The notes under the pieces were generated by a model, which made no database searches, had not been told where the DNA came from, and was given only the letters and a program-made list of their open reading frames with translations. From Sipunculus nudus (lineage: Eukaryota; Annelida; Sipuncula; Golfingiida; Sipunculidae): a stretch of DNA of 64,000 nt. Shown piece after piece: positions 57,901-60,786 of this stretch (positions are counted from its first letter, which is position 1; every line of letters begins with the position of its first letter). The position numbers were made by a program, and so were the translations under genes. The stretch spans positions 84,964,142 to 85,028,141 of the forward strand of contig CM049306.1 in assembly GCA_026874595.1 (NCBI GenBank), given 5' to 3'.

Positions 57901-60786
57901 GTTTCTCGATTTTATGACAGGTGGTGCCACCTACATTCACATTTTCTCTGCAGACATCCAAGCTCATATCTCGGGAACCGTTTGACCGATTAGGCCAAAA
58001 TTTTGCATGTGTATAGATCTCACATAGCTCTTCATCATAGGCAAAACTGGTGGTGCAACCTGCAACTATTTATGCACAGCATCCATCTGTTCATCTGCCT
58101 TAGGTTAAAATCACTCATATCTCAGCAGTGGTTTGACTTATCCACCTGAACATTTGCAGGTATTTTACATCCTTGACAGCTTTCTCGATTTTATGACAGG
58201 TGTCGCCACCTACATTCACATTTACTCTGCTTACATCCAAGCTCATATAGTGGGAACCGTTTTACCGATTAGGCCAAAATTTTGCATGTGTATAGATCTC
58301 ACATAGCTCTTCATTATAGGCAAAACTGGTGGCGCCACCTGCAACCACTTATGCACAGCATCCATCTGTTGATCTGCCTTGGGATAAAATCACTCATATC
58401 TCGGCAGTGGTTTGACTTATCCACCTGAAATTTTTGCAGGTTTATACATCCTGGACAACTTTCTCGATTTTATGACAGGTGGCACCACCTACATTCATGT
58501 TTAAGCTGCAGACATCCATGCTGATATGCAACACACCACGCTCTATTCCCCTTGCCACTTAATCCATGCCTCACTTCACCCGTCCCACTCTGATTTATGC
58601 GGATACACATAGTGGCTTGGCAACTACCCATATTCTGGTTTTAAAATTTTCTAGTCCAAAACTTGCAGGTCAGAAATGTCCATTTTGCTGAAATCATAAT
58701 GACTAAGGTAGATATGCAGGACTTAGGAGGATCAATATTAAATTTTAAAAATAAACCTCCATTCATACTCCTAAACTTTGCACAGGTTCTCATTAGGCCT
58801 GTAGGCCTTGTTACTCTATTGATAGTTATCTTGTTAATATAAATTGTTACTTCGTATACTTTTATTGTCCTGGGAAGCCAGAAATATCTACACCTTTACA
58901 CTTTCTTTCTCATTATTTCTTCTGTGTAATGGAACAACGGCAACACAGTTGTAACGATCATTTTAGTTAAACATGAGTGTGGTTAGCTTTTGGATGGGTG
59001 ACCGCACATACAAAACTGTGCCTGATTGAGAGCATGGGAGCTAGGGCTATTTTCAACCAGATATATTTTAATGCGCCTTTACTTTCCCATATTTATTACA
59101 TATTGTGCAAATCAAAGTAATCTAATAAAAGCCAGTTATTTTTTATAAAGTCTTCTTCCATCTTACATACAGTTGCTTTTCCATCTCAGTCCCACCGATA
59201 ATTCCCACCTGATTGGTTAACTTGAAACAACTGGTATTAACAGGAGTTGCCATCTTATGTCTAGTGATCTTACCTACAAGTGAAGAAGTGATCATATTGT
59301 CCAAGCCAAAAGAAGTATATGCTCATCGAGCAGCTACAGGTTGCTGCAGTCAAGACCTCAGCCCTGTGCACTCCTTAAGCATGTTCTCTGAGCCAACAGT
59401 CGCAGCGCCACGCCAAGCCAAGCAGGGAGCCGTAGAGGGCGCCACTGCCATCTCGAGCCGTTGTCCTTTTTAGAAAGCTACAGCATCCACAGCCACAAAG
59501 CCAGAAGAAACCCACATTCCCTCCACCGATCCCAGCAGCGGAGACCCAGCCATGCCATTCGATAGCGAAACTCTATCCTGTGAACGACACTGCTTCGAGA
59601 CCCATAGCCCTTGTACTTGCGGTTTCAGCCAATTGGACTGTTATGACCGGGTTTCCCCGATTATGCTAGTTTTTAGCAAGTTTTTTCGTCATCAGCATGA
59701 TCATATTGTAAAGTGACTGAGCTCAGTTTGATTAATCATTTGTTGACTCTGTATAATTCATTTGACAGTAGGAAGCCCTTTTGCAGGAAATATTTTTAAG
59801 CTAACAAAACAGACATAAATAGCCATATTACCACTCAATTCATATGACCGCTCGTGTGTCAGAGTAGCTCAGTGTCTCTACTTTAGGGAAGGTTATCCAA
59901 CTGGCTGCCTGTAAAGTCTCGACCACTGCAAATTCAGCAAGAAGATAATTTTCAAACTTCCTCCATTATCTCTACCTTTGAGAAAATGTTAAATTTTTTT
60001 AAGTGGTCACTTAATAAAAATATAGATGATATAAACATACACTTTATTTAGCTTCAAAGTCCTGGATGTCATGCAAGCAGGAACGGGTGTCAAGCTCCAT
60101 GACAACATAAAATTCTTCAGATATGCCTTTCAGGTTCCTTACAGGTTTCAAACACATTTTAATTTAAAAAAAACACTATATATAAAATGTTTTTATTCAT
60201 GAAAGTTCATGGCTCACAAGGATGAATGCAAAATTGGCGAGTGAATAATTGAGGCTCCTATTATTGCCCACTACTGACAAGGCATCTCAACTGGTCAAGA
60301 CCAGATTTTAAAATCTGCTGAAATCGTCTGTTAAATTTCGGACTTCCAGAAATTTTAATTATTCTTTTCTGTACGAAATTTCATAGATTTTACAGCATAT
60401 ATATATGTCAATAAGTCCTTTAAAGACTTGCACATGAAAATTTTGTACATATGCTTAGGCTAATATTGACAGTCCCTGATCTGCATCAGGTAGTTCCTCT
60501 TAGAGATGTTCAACTTATTCATTTAGGAAATTTCTGTAATATCCAAAATGTCCAGTTGTTTCCTTCAGAGAGATGTCCACTTGATGAAGTTTCACTGTGA
60601 ATATTCTACAATGTAAGTTCTGTGTTTCCAGATCCTGTTGTACACAGCATGGGGCAAGATAAGATCACGCTGAAGAAAGTGTTTGACTTTGTCAAAGACA
60701 AGGGTGACGAGAATCAGAAAGAGATCAACCGAAAGCTGCAGCGGATGTTGGAAGAGACGCTGACCAAGAACATGCATCTGCAGAAG
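4220..60786 (+). CDS. GRIPAP1: GRIP1-associated protein 1 (GRASP-1) orthologue, 26 internal exons, both ends missing
   Basis: Exons join at 4220-4286, 4982-5043, 5532-5558, 6554-6661, 7085-7241, 7708-7896, 8319-8405, 8974-9044, 9438-9485, 9848-9879, 10261-10308, 10667-10766, 11181-11258, 11635-11769, 12136-12231, 12456-12602, 13767-13880, 14597-14707, 15630-15704, 16500-16556, 17617-17716, 36237-36291, 37072-37132, 41014-41118, 42541-42634 and 60632-60786. They give 793 codons with no stop and consistent phases. The product is almost entirely Glu/Gln/Lys/Leu heptad coiled coil. Blocks that identify the family run collinearly from the N-terminal LLELREANY block through VSEKFKKKQE, EKRKCLLDEMA, LKDLKRQLHAERKR and KTAIIEHY to LEETLTKNMHLQK. 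The vertebrate protein (about 840 residues) binds GRIP1 and acts as a Rab4 effector linking early and recycling endosomes; orthology suggests the same here. The exon with the initiator and the C-terminal exon were not found. Confidence 0.93.
4982..5043 (+). CDS. GRIPAP1: GRIPAP1 exon b
   Basis: Acceptor CTCAG, donor GTAATA; 62 nt, completes a Glu codon and ends in phase 0. Encodes ILTLRQQVETLDRELQKANK, a classic heptad stretch collinear with the vertebrate N-terminus. Confidence 0.9.
5532..5558 (+). CDS. GRIPAP1: GRIPAP1 micro-exon c (27 nt)
   Basis: Nine codons (TIVKSKKAK) between acceptor TTTTTAG and donor GTAGGT, phase 0 to 0. The Lys-rich nonamer has a counterpart (a KSKKA block) at the same place in the vertebrate protein, which supports so short an exon. 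Confidence 0.85.
5715..6044. mobile_element. Fold-back MITE, family AGGCC, copy 1
   Basis: The ends AGGCCAAAA and TTTTGGCCT open a long imperfect inverted repeat of about 55 bp (the left end contains GGTATGGTTCTCAGG, the right end its complement). The interior is AT-rich and non-coding. Two more copies lie at 14323-14556 and 32890-33197. All three have ATA immediately left and AA immediately right. Confidence 0.85.
6443..6550 (+). repeat. Four copies of a 28-bp repeat next to an acceptor site
   Basis: The motif TTTGAGACAAGTCTGTATTT recurs with a period of about 28-30 bp, and the array ends 3 bp before the CAG acceptor of exon d. It forms the polypyrimidine-poor approach to that acceptor. Confidence 0.75.
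6554..6661 (+). CDS. GRIPAP1: GRIPAP1 exon d
   Basis: 108 nt, phase 0 to 0, acceptor ATTCAG, donor GTTAGT (a weaker variant). Encodes a coiled-coil block with LLSQEEEFRLQNETLMKEL, one of the best conserved parts of the family. Confidence 0.93.
7085..7241 (+). CDS. GRIPAP1: GRIPAP1 exon e
   Basis: 157 nt, phase 0 in, one base out; acceptor TTACAG, donor GTAAAA. Encodes FVKLNENLEAENENLKKN, a Gly/Ala/Gln linker, then ELRRLQAENSVLQKNLT. Reading on past the donor meets a stop within the intron. Confidence 0.92.
7708..7896 (+). CDS. GRIPAP1: GRIPAP1 exon f (acidic insert)
   Basis: 189 nt, acceptor CTTCAG, donor GTGAGT, phase 1 to 1. A coiled-coil start (EKDLSQLKQTVKELEAKCV) is followed by a strongly acidic, low-complexity stretch (EEEKQDEEDED). 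This corresponds to a poorly conserved spacer region in vertebrates. Confidence 0.88.
8319..8405 (+). CDS. GRIPAP1: GRIPAP1 exon g (variable linker)
   Basis: 87 nt, acceptor GTTGCAG, donor GTGAGA, phase 1 to 1. Encodes an acidic, Gln/Ala-rich linker ending FQKTIHG. Sequence similarity to vertebrates is not obvious here; the call rests on splice signals, phase and an open frame. Confidence 0.75.
8721..8968 (+). repeat. Two 124-bp tandem units, each with an exon-like 39-nt core
   Basis: The unit at 8721-8844 is repeated at 8845-8968. Each copy keeps an ATACAG acceptor and a donor (GTAAGT at 8801, GTATGT at 8925) bracketing 39 nt (8762-8800 and 8886-8924). If spliced between exons g and h (phase 1), both cores give an in-frame stop (TAA in the first, TGA in the second). 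They look like duplicated decayed or poison exons. Confidence 0.75.
8974..9044 (+). CDS. GRIPAP1: GRIPAP1 exon h
   Basis: 71 nt, acceptor TTTACAG, donor GTATGT; completes an Asp codon and ends in phase 0. Encodes LDTEQEEKKILRNQLMSIE, matching the start of the second coiled-coil segment of the family. Confidence 0.9.
9438..9485 (+). CDS. GRIPAP1: GRIPAP1 exon i
   Basis: 48 nt, phase 0 to 0, acceptor TTTGCAG, donor GTAATT. Encodes QTHKERICSLEAELTK. Confidence 0.88.
9848..9879 (+). CDS. GRIPAP1: GRIPAP1 exon j (32 nt)
   Basis: Acceptor TTCCAG, donor GTAAAA; ten codons (VSEKFKKKQE) plus two bases. This block is strongly conserved in the family, so the micro-exon is secure. Confidence 0.9.
10261..10308 (+). 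CDS. GRIPAP1: GRIPAP1 exon k
   Basis: 48 nt, acceptor TTTTCAG, donor GTAACC, phase 2 to 2. Encodes LVQLQEEKEKIYTEL after a Ser codon split by the intron. Confidence 0.9.
10667..10766 (+). CDS. GRIPAP1: GRIPAP1 exon l
   Basis: 100 nt, acceptor TTCTAG, donor GTAGTA; enters in phase 2 and ends in phase 0. Encodes TRLEETENAQEKELKRFQEL and a further coiled-coil turn ending ASSNK. Confidence 0.9.
11181..11258 (+). CDS. GRIPAP1: GRIPAP1 exon m
   Basis: 78 nt, phase 0 to 0, acceptor TTTCAG, donor GTAATG. Encodes EQIRNLEQMVASLQTQ in heptad register. Confidence 0.9.
11635..11769 (+). CDS. GRIPAP1: GRIPAP1 exon n (Gln-rich)
   Basis: 135 nt, phase 0 to 0, acceptor CTTCAG, donor GTATCA. A Gln-rich coiled coil containing QQLQQQNQHFKELLDEKQG, comparable to the Gln-rich section of the vertebrate protein. 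Confidence 0.92.
12136..12231 (+). CDS. GRIPAP1: GRIPAP1 exon o
   Basis: 96 nt, phase 0 to 0, acceptor GATACAG, donor GTCAGT. Encodes TTDQLRAAQLDKDAQVQATQ. An internal CAG/GTACAG at 12203-12211 could act as an alternative donor. Confidence 0.88.
12456..12602 (+). CDS. GRIPAP1: GRIPAP1 exon p
   Basis: 147 nt, phase 0 to 0, acceptor GGACAG, donor GTATGT. Opens with VAEKRKCLLDEMAIKLQKES, a family hallmark, and ends TQLHTELQELQ. Its 3' end and donor are copied in the tandem array that follows. Confidence 0.93.
12583..13110 (+). repeat. Tandem array copying the exon p / intron junction
   Basis: The end of exon p (CTGAGCTCCAGGAG) recurs at 12583, 12665, 12784, 12861, 12934 and 13049, spaced 82, 119, 77, 73 and 115 bp. 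CAG followed by GTATGTTA occurs at the true donor and again with the GT at 12804 and 13069. The array therefore lays decoy splice donors along the intron. Confidence 0.85.
13767..13880 (+). CDS. GRIPAP1: GRIPAP1 exon q
   Basis: 114 nt, phase 0 to 0, acceptor TTTCAG, donor GTACGT. Contains LDETKSWLERSLNETE, aligning with the vertebrate segment that has the only Trp of the central rod. Confidence 0.9.
14037..14118. repeat. (AT)n microsatellite
   Basis: About 80 bp of pure AT dinucleotide repeat. The apparent Tyr-Ile reading frame over it is an artefact. Confidence 0.98.
14323..14556. mobile_element. Fold-back MITE, family AGGCC, copy 2
   Basis: Shorter, diverged copy: left end AGGCAAAAAAAAAGTATGG, right end CCATACC through TTTTGGCCT. 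An internal G-run lies near 14493. Confidence 0.8.
14597..14707 (+). CDS. GRIPAP1: GRIPAP1 exon r
   Basis: 111 nt, phase 0 to 0, acceptor TTACAG, donor GTAAAT. Encodes ENLETSKKQYEEQVEELSKS and a further coiled coil ending HSNQLQ. Confidence 0.9.
15048..15142. repeat. Partial fold-back element, family ACCACAGTA-like
   Basis: Ends with CGCAAATTTGAAACCCTCAC followed by GAACATAAAGCCAACCAC, matching the right end of the element at 41830-42286. The left part is hard to align. Confidence 0.5.
15630..15704 (+). CDS. GRIPAP1: GRIPAP1 exon s
   Basis: 75 nt, phase 0 to 0, acceptor GTTACAG, donor GTAAGT. Encodes EIQQQLGNLQNEKGQLEE and ends TISRLKQ. Confidence 0.9.
16500..16556 (+). CDS. GRIPAP1: GRIPAP1 exon t (region of the mammalian caspase-3 site)
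   Basis: 57 nt, phase 0 to 0, acceptor GTTATAG, donor GTAAGT. Encodes DIKDSHDAKKIHEKKGASM. It aligns with the stretch of mammalian GRASP-1 reported to be cut by caspase-3; the P4 and P1 Asp residues are present here as DSHD. Confidence 0.88.
16941..17118. mobile_element. 178-bp fold-back MITE with TCAACTCAGGG ends
   Basis: The left arm TCAACTCAGGG... and right arm ...CCCTGAGTTGA pair over about 42 bp with few mismatches, both passing through TACGTAGCTGCAGC-like and TTCGAC motifs. There is no coding capacity. Flanks contain AATT on both sides, a possible short target duplication. Confidence 0.85.
17617..17716 (+). CDS. GRIPAP1: GRIPAP1 exon u
   Basis: 100 nt, phase 0 in, one base out; acceptor CTACAG, donor GTGAGT. 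Encodes LKDLKRQLHAERKRTEKLQE, among the most conserved blocks of the family. It is followed by the 18.5-kb intron 21. Confidence 0.94.
17930..18190. repeat. Dispersed repeat with AGGTCAGAGGTCACCAGA-type motif
   Basis: Contains TTAACCAATATAA, CATATTTAATGAGGT and GAGGTCACCAGAC. The same order of motifs appears at 20168-20262 and 46660-46860. No ends were defined. Confidence 0.6.
18240..18283. repeat. GCC/GCA trinucleotide repeat
   Basis: A GC-only trinucleotide tract in otherwise AT-rich DNA, directly after the opening hairpin of the surrounding element. It is translatable as poly-Ala, but there is no sign that it is coding. Confidence 0.9.
18548..20060. repeat. Dimeric higher-order tandem array (about 330-bp monomers)
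   Basis: The landmark GGCGCC (or GGTGCC) falls at 18548, 18874, 19210, 19533 and 19869, so monomers are 326, 336, 323 and 336 bp. Monomers 2 and 4 share a 14-15 bp insert (ACATTTATAACCTGT) that monomers 3 and 5 lack. Monomers 2/4 and 3/5 are both exactly 659 bp apart. The array therefore grew by doubling a dimer. Confidence 0.9.
20395..21248 (-). pseudogene. Tigger/pogo transposase, broken and truncated
   Basis: The - strand start is at 21248 (MGPPPAKRRRLAISAAQKAE, a CENP-B-like N-terminal DNA-binding domain with a basic run). Similarity then continues through a second helix-turn-helix region into the DDE domain (ELPDLYNM, LFYRLGHHATLA, RITVALCSNATGEHKLKPL). The frame shifts near the end of the first domain, there is a stop in the middle section, and the C-terminal third of the DDE domain is absent. 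The normally invariant first Asp of the catalytic triad reads His (NMHETG). The copy cannot be active. Confidence 0.9.
20395..21756 (-). mobile_element. Truncated Tigger/pogo-type DNA transposon
   Basis: The terminal repeat is at 21721-21756: read on the - strand it begins CAGTGAAGTCTCGTTATAAC, the style of Tigger ends, and is followed outside by the TA dinucleotide expected as target site. A broken transposase follows at 20395-21248. The opposite end of the element is missing; the coding region stops near 20395. Confidence 0.85.
21759..22035 (+). mobile_element. 3' end of a family-B rolling-circle-like element (degenerate)
   Basis: Carries CAAGACTGGTGGAGCCAC and ends GCACAGGTTC (22004-22013), a damaged stem-loop and CTTGTT, matching the 3' ends at 29858-29890 and 58780-58812. 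The Tigger element lies at its upstream edge. Confidence 0.6.
22311..22372 (+). repeat. Possible tRNA-derived SINE head
   Basis: TGTGGTAAAGGGG (22321 on) resembles an A box, and GGTTCAGAACC (22358-22368) a B box, spaced about as in a tRNA. No poly(A) tail or duplication was recognised, so this may be chance. Confidence 0.3.
22373..24093. other. Intron 21, unique sequence
   Basis: AT-rich, no recognisable gene or known repeat. One short local duplication (TTGTTTTCAAACATGAAG twice near 23715-23760). Confidence 0.6.
24094..26002 (+). mobile_element. Family-A rolling-circle-like element, copy 1
   Basis: Begins AGCTCAGCTGAC-TATAA-GTCATCTGAGCT (hairpin, one mismatch), then a GTCCG/GGCCG-rich tract (24138-24190) and TTAACAGGGCAC. 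The core includes a C-run (24962-24983) and ends near 26002 with GTGACCCATGGGTC followed by CTTTGTTT. The inverted copy of the 5' motif normally found before the terminal stem-loop is missing here. The core aligns with 38562-40941 and 47794-50957. Confidence 0.8.
26003..26602 (+). mobile_element. Extra segment ending in a second family-A terminus
   Basis: This 600-bp stretch follows the damaged end of copy 1 and finishes with an intact terminus: CAGCTGAGCGCCGTGACCCA, GGGTC and CCTTGTT (26570-26602). Most of it has no match in the other family-A copies. It contains a short ATGAAT(A) repeat near 26080. Confidence 0.65.
26716..27205 (+). mobile_element. Element opening with a CTCCCCTCCCATGGGGGGA fold-back
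   Basis: The fold-back CTCCCC-TCCCAT-GGGGGG near 26720 is followed by a GGTCTGTAGTCGTCTGT tract and by 'ctttcaaggtcatttaagc'-type text typical of dispersed molluscan repeats. The 3' end is uncertain. Confidence 0.45.
29105..29285 (+). repeat. Short tandem units with AGGTCAAGAGTTCACTCAGT
   Basis: The motif AGGTCAAGAGTTCACTCAGT, with small changes, appears at about 29107, 29191, 29222 and 29255 inside the family-B element. Confidence 0.8.
29390..29720 (+). repeat. Three units of about 130 bp with GGTGGTGCCAC
   Basis: ACAAGAC(T/A)GGTGGTGCCA recurs at about 29428, 29560 and 29682 with matching flanks (GCACAGTGTATGTGCCTGC and variants). The same unit type is seen at 21790. Confidence 0.8.
31123..31134. 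other. 12-bp palindrome CAGGGGCCCCTG
   Basis: A perfect GC-rich palindrome in unique AT-rich intron DNA. Possibly a transcription-factor site; no more can be said. Confidence 0.3.
31692..31705. promoter_or_regulatory. X-box-like RFX site
   Basis: GTTTCCATGGCAAC is two inverted half sites without a spacer, close to the RFX X-box consensus. It is a candidate intronic enhancer site; function inferred. Confidence 0.4.
32890..33197. mobile_element. Fold-back MITE, family AGGCC, copy 3
   Basis: Close to copy 1 over both ends (AGGCCAAAAAAAATAAAAGG at left, TTTTTTTGGCCT at right) and through most of the interior. Confidence 0.85.
33500..33812 (+). repeat. Minisatellite, period about 42 bp
   Basis: Seven or so units built on GATTCTGGGTAAATGGTGAA and TTATGGGAAATGAAATG; the last two are nearly identical. 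Confidence 0.9.
33813..35149. other. Intron 21, unique sequence
   Basis: No gene, element end or array recognised. Confidence 0.6.
35150..35965 (+). mobile_element. Degenerate family-A element
   Basis: Starts AGCTCAGCTGACTTTCA (35150) with CTCTGTCAGTCTTCC after it. A possible terminus, TTTGACCCATGGGCCCTTGG, lies at 35945-35964. The core is not alignable by eye, so the 3' border is tentative. Confidence 0.45.
36237..36291 (+). CDS. GRIPAP1: GRIPAP1 exon v
   Basis: 55 nt, acceptor CCACAG, donor GTGAGC, phase 1 to 2. Encodes VEELLQTDGPDRYKGDN in the polar, non-coiled linker before the C-terminal coiled coil. Called from splice sites, phases on both sides and position. Confidence 0.8.
37072..37132 (+). 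CDS. GRIPAP1: GRIPAP1 exon w (Ser/Gly-rich linker)
   Basis: 61 nt, acceptor GTTTCAG, donor GTGAGT, phase 2 to 0. Encodes SVSSWGATSSGIGKDGYLAQ, matching a Ser-rich, poorly conserved linker of the vertebrate protein. Confidence 0.8.
37854..38561 (+). mobile_element. Family-A element, 5' part only
   Basis: Starts AGCTCAGCTGAC (37854), contains the core words 'tcctaccaaacc' and 'catgaaaaccactgg', and is cut by the next family-A copy at 38562. No terminus of its own. Confidence 0.75.
38562..40941 (+). mobile_element. Family-A rolling-circle-like element, copy 2
   Basis: From AGCTCAGCCAAC (38562, slightly decayed) to TCAGCTGGGCGCTGTGACCT, ATAGGTC and CCTTGTT at 40909-40941. The core matches copy 1 throughout, including a C-run near 39331 and the 'gtgcacatttaattgtg'-type block at about 40058. 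It lies in intron 23 of GRIPAP1 and ends about 70 bp before exon x. Confidence 0.82.
41014..41118 (+). CDS. GRIPAP1: GRIPAP1 exon x
   Basis: 105 nt, phase 0 to 0, acceptor TTTCAG, donor GTCAGT. Encodes SPDSDTASSILEQENSDLL and then LTRIADLQQQKWNLEEK, the start of the conserved C-terminal coiled coil. Confidence 0.92.
41401..41435 (+). mobile_element. Isolated family-A-type 3' terminus
   Basis: TCAGCTGAGTGTCATGACCC followed by CTGGGTC and ACCTGTTC: the inverted motif and terminal stem-loop of family A without a recognisable 5' end nearby. A truncated copy. Confidence 0.7.
41830..42286. mobile_element. Fold-back MITE with ACTATAGTTGGC / GCAACCACAGT ends
   Basis: The left arm (ACTATAGTTGGCTTCATATT, GCGAGGGTTTCATTTTCGCG) and right arm (CGCAAAAATAAAACCCTCAC, GGCAACCACAGTA) are imperfect inverted repeats of about 60-100 bp. 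GTAC lies on both flanks. Relatives at 15048-15142, 53905-54250 and 54345-54720. Confidence 0.65.
42541..42634 (+). CDS. GRIPAP1: GRIPAP1 exon y
   Basis: 94 nt, phase 0 in, one base out; acceptor CTTGTAG, donor GTAAGG. Encodes VSHLESTNGAMADDILKKTA then IIEHYAM, a clear match to the family's conserved C-terminal block. Confidence 0.93.
42690..42951 (+). mobile_element. Internally deleted family-A fragment
   Basis: The 5' core words ('tggcacattttgaaactg', 'ttaggttcttttaccaaacc'-like) join directly to the C-run (42858-42874) and the 'ggtgcataaactagatgaatg' block that normally lies 600 bp later in copies 1-3. It ends where the next element starts. Confidence 0.65.
42952..44707 (+). mobile_element. 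Family-A subfamily with tandem core
   Basis: 5' AGCTCAGCTGAC at 42952, then GGCCGGCCGTCCGTCCCTCC and TTAACAGGGCAC. The 3' end is AGCTCAGCATCATGG and the stem-loop TGGCCCATGGGCCA (44688-44701), then CTTGTT. The core is a tandem array rather than the single-copy core of copies 1-3. Confidence 0.8.
43025..44520 (+). repeat. Eight to nine tandem units of about 160-230 bp
   Basis: Each unit carries GGCACAAATTGTATCCATTA, GGCCTAGAATCTTCTAA, CCTTGGAAACCTGAAATTAG, GGTCACCATGACCTATATTT and GATTTTGAGCACCCAGACAG. Units are well diverged, so the array is old. Confidence 0.88.
44871..45128. mobile_element. 258-bp MITE with GGGTGCTTTTCCATG ends
   Basis: The ends GGGTGCTTTTCCATGTGCGC and GCGTACATGGAAAAGCACCC are near-perfect inverted repeats. 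Inside are two GCGTTT(A/G)CCG(T/C)GCGGCAAACGC hairpins, TGACGTCA (44993-45000) and GGAATTCCCC (45008-45017). GC- and CpG-rich compared with its surroundings. Non-coding. Confidence 0.88.
45129..46394. other. Intron 25, unique sequence
   Basis: No gene recognised. Another TGACGTCA lies at 45805-45812. A CG-richer end (GGCCTGTGTACGTGACGG, TTGCGTTGCGCAAGCG, 46285-46385) may belong to an unrecognised small element. Confidence 0.5.
46395..46660 (+). mobile_element. Family-A core fragment
   Basis: Matches the block 'aaagtgcacatttaattg ... gatgttcatcagataag ... gtgaaattgaatattaat' of copies 1-3, with neither end. Confidence 0.7.
46661..46860. repeat. Dispersed repeat with GGTCAGAGGTTACCAGAC-type motif
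   Basis: Two diverged halves, each with CATATTTAAT followed by GGTCAGAGGT. Related to 17930-18190 and 20168-20262. Confidence 0.6.
47570..47793 (+). mobile_element. 5' part of another fold-back element
   Basis: GTCCCCTGCTTCCTTAGAAG and GAACGAGGGAC form an imperfect hairpin, followed by a GTCTGTCTGTCC tract, as at the 5' ends of families A and B. Cut by the family-A copy at 47794. Confidence 0.5.
47794..50957 (+). mobile_element. Family-A rolling-circle-like element, copy 3 (mosaic)
   Basis: 5' hairpin AGCTCAGCTGAC-TATAA-GTCATCTGAGCT at 47794 and a (GTCC/GTCT)n tract (47845-47895). The 3' terminus is TCAGCTGAGCGCCGTGACCC, ATGGGTC and CCTTGTT (50924-50957). The core contains two rounds of the 'atctcctaccat..cgaaaattgggtc' block (47970 and 48650), a C-run (49326-49337) and a 3' segment (50310-50520) with a further piece of family-A core. 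It looks like a composite of two or three copies. Confidence 0.8.
50958..51245 (+). mobile_element. Family-A 5' end, directly abutting copy 3
   Basis: AGCTCAGCTGACTATAAGTC starts at the very base after the CCTTGTT of copy 3, followed by a short GTCC tract and then a jump into mid-core text ('agcatgagaatttctgaagc'). It fades after 51245. Confidence 0.8.
51642..53765 (+). mobile_element. Family-A subfamily with about 310-bp tandem core
   Basis: 5' hairpin AGCTCAGCTGAC-TTTCA-GTCAAGCTGAGCT, then (GTCC/GTCT)n. 3' GTCAGCTGAGCGACATGACC, CATGGGTC and ACTTGTT (53731-53765). Three units begin near 51745, 52075 and 52412 with AACA(A/G)GG(C/T)ACAAAT and GACCTAGAATCTTCATTCT. The first carries GGTGGCGCCACC (51999-52010). 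Another element is nested at 52706-53582. Confidence 0.8.
52706..53582 (+). mobile_element. Nested hairpin-AGATACTATG element, short-array copy
   Basis: Starts with the perfect hairpin CAAAAC-GAA-GTTTTG (52706-52720) then CAGATACTATG. Ends around TACCTGTATTCTAGTTTT. Matches the longer copy at about 56385-58645 in its lead-in (TTTCCACACATAAACCC, CATATCTCGGGAACCG) and tail (CTTCACCCGTTCCACTCTG), but holds only about two array units. Confidence 0.7.
53905..54250. mobile_element. Fold-back MITE, relative of 41830-42286
   Basis: Left GTGTGGGTTTCAAATTTGCG, right GGAACCCTCACAAATCAATG: weak inverted arms of the GTGAGGGTTT type. Adjacent to a second relative. Confidence 0.5.
54275..54345. repeat. (TC)n then (TA)n microsatellite
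   Basis: About 35 bp of TC followed by about 30 bp of TA-rich repeat, lying between two fold-back elements. Confidence 0.95.
54346..54720. mobile_element. Fold-back MITE relative, second copy
   Basis: GGAGGGTTTCAAATTTGCAA at left, 'attatcacaaaaac' and 'actcattcagtattcc' in the interior as in the previous copy, and CACAGTACAGT at right. Diverged. Confidence 0.5.
54859..54918. repeat. (AT)n microsatellite
   Basis: About 60 bp of AT dinucleotides; the Tyr-Ile reading frame across it is an artefact. Confidence 0.97.
54919..55515. other. Intron 25, unique sequence
   Basis: No gene or element recognised. Confidence 0.6.
56319..56390. repeat. 13-bp repeat of TGTCTAGACA
   Basis: After a G-run come three to four units of TGTGTCTAGACAA; TGTCTAGACA is a perfect 10-bp palindrome. 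Confidence 0.9.
56385..58645 (+). mobile_element. Nested element with long tandem array
   Basis: Shares lead-in and tail with 52706-53582, but its array has about seven units instead of two. Its own 5' hairpin was not clear. After its tail (TACCCATATTCTGGTTTT) the family-B sequence resumes. Confidence 0.6.
56565..58500 (+). repeat. Seven tandem units of about 278 bp
   Basis: Each unit contains CATATCTCGGGAACCGTTTG, CCAAAATTTTGCATGTG, ACTGGTGGCGCCACCTGCAA, CATCTGTTCATCTGCCTT, CATATCTCAGCAGTGG and GACAGGTGGCGCCACCTACA. Two palindrome sites and two ATATCTC starts per unit show the unit is itself an old dimer. The - strand reading frames it produces (for example 56771-56956 and 57049-57234) are by-products of the repeat. 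Confidence 0.93.
58981..59005 (+). repeat. 5S-rRNA-like fragment
   Basis: GGTTAGCTTTTGGATGGGTG and ACCGC resemble the internal promoter-to-3' region of animal 5S rRNA. Only about 25 bp match, so it is at most a relic of a 5S pseudogene or 5S-derived SINE. Confidence 0.4.
59213..59716 (+). pseudogene. Secreted-type Cys-rich reading frame with one internal stop
   Basis: A frame starting at the ATG at 59213 runs 167 codons to TGA at 59714-59716, broken once by TAG at 59471-59473. It opens with a signal-peptide-like segment (LVLTGVAILCLVILP). A Ser/Thr/Pro/Ala-rich stretch follows, then a cysteine cluster (CERHCFETHSPCTCG and LDC). GC content and codon texture are higher than in the flanks. No family is recognised. 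It could be a broken secreted-protein gene, an exon, or a piece of a retroelement env-like gene. Confidence 0.4.
59717..60631. other. Intron 25, final unique stretch
   Basis: AT-rich, no gene or repeat recognised before exon z. Confidence 0.6.
60632..60786 (+). CDS. GRIPAP1: GRIPAP1 exon z (last one in the window)
   Basis: 155 nt, acceptor TTTCCAG, donor GTAAGC, phase 1 to 0. Encodes KVFDFVKDKGDENQKEINRK and then LQRMLEETLTKNMHLQK, the family's C-terminal signature. One more exon, for the final few tens of residues, is expected but not seen up to 64000. Confidence 0.94.
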
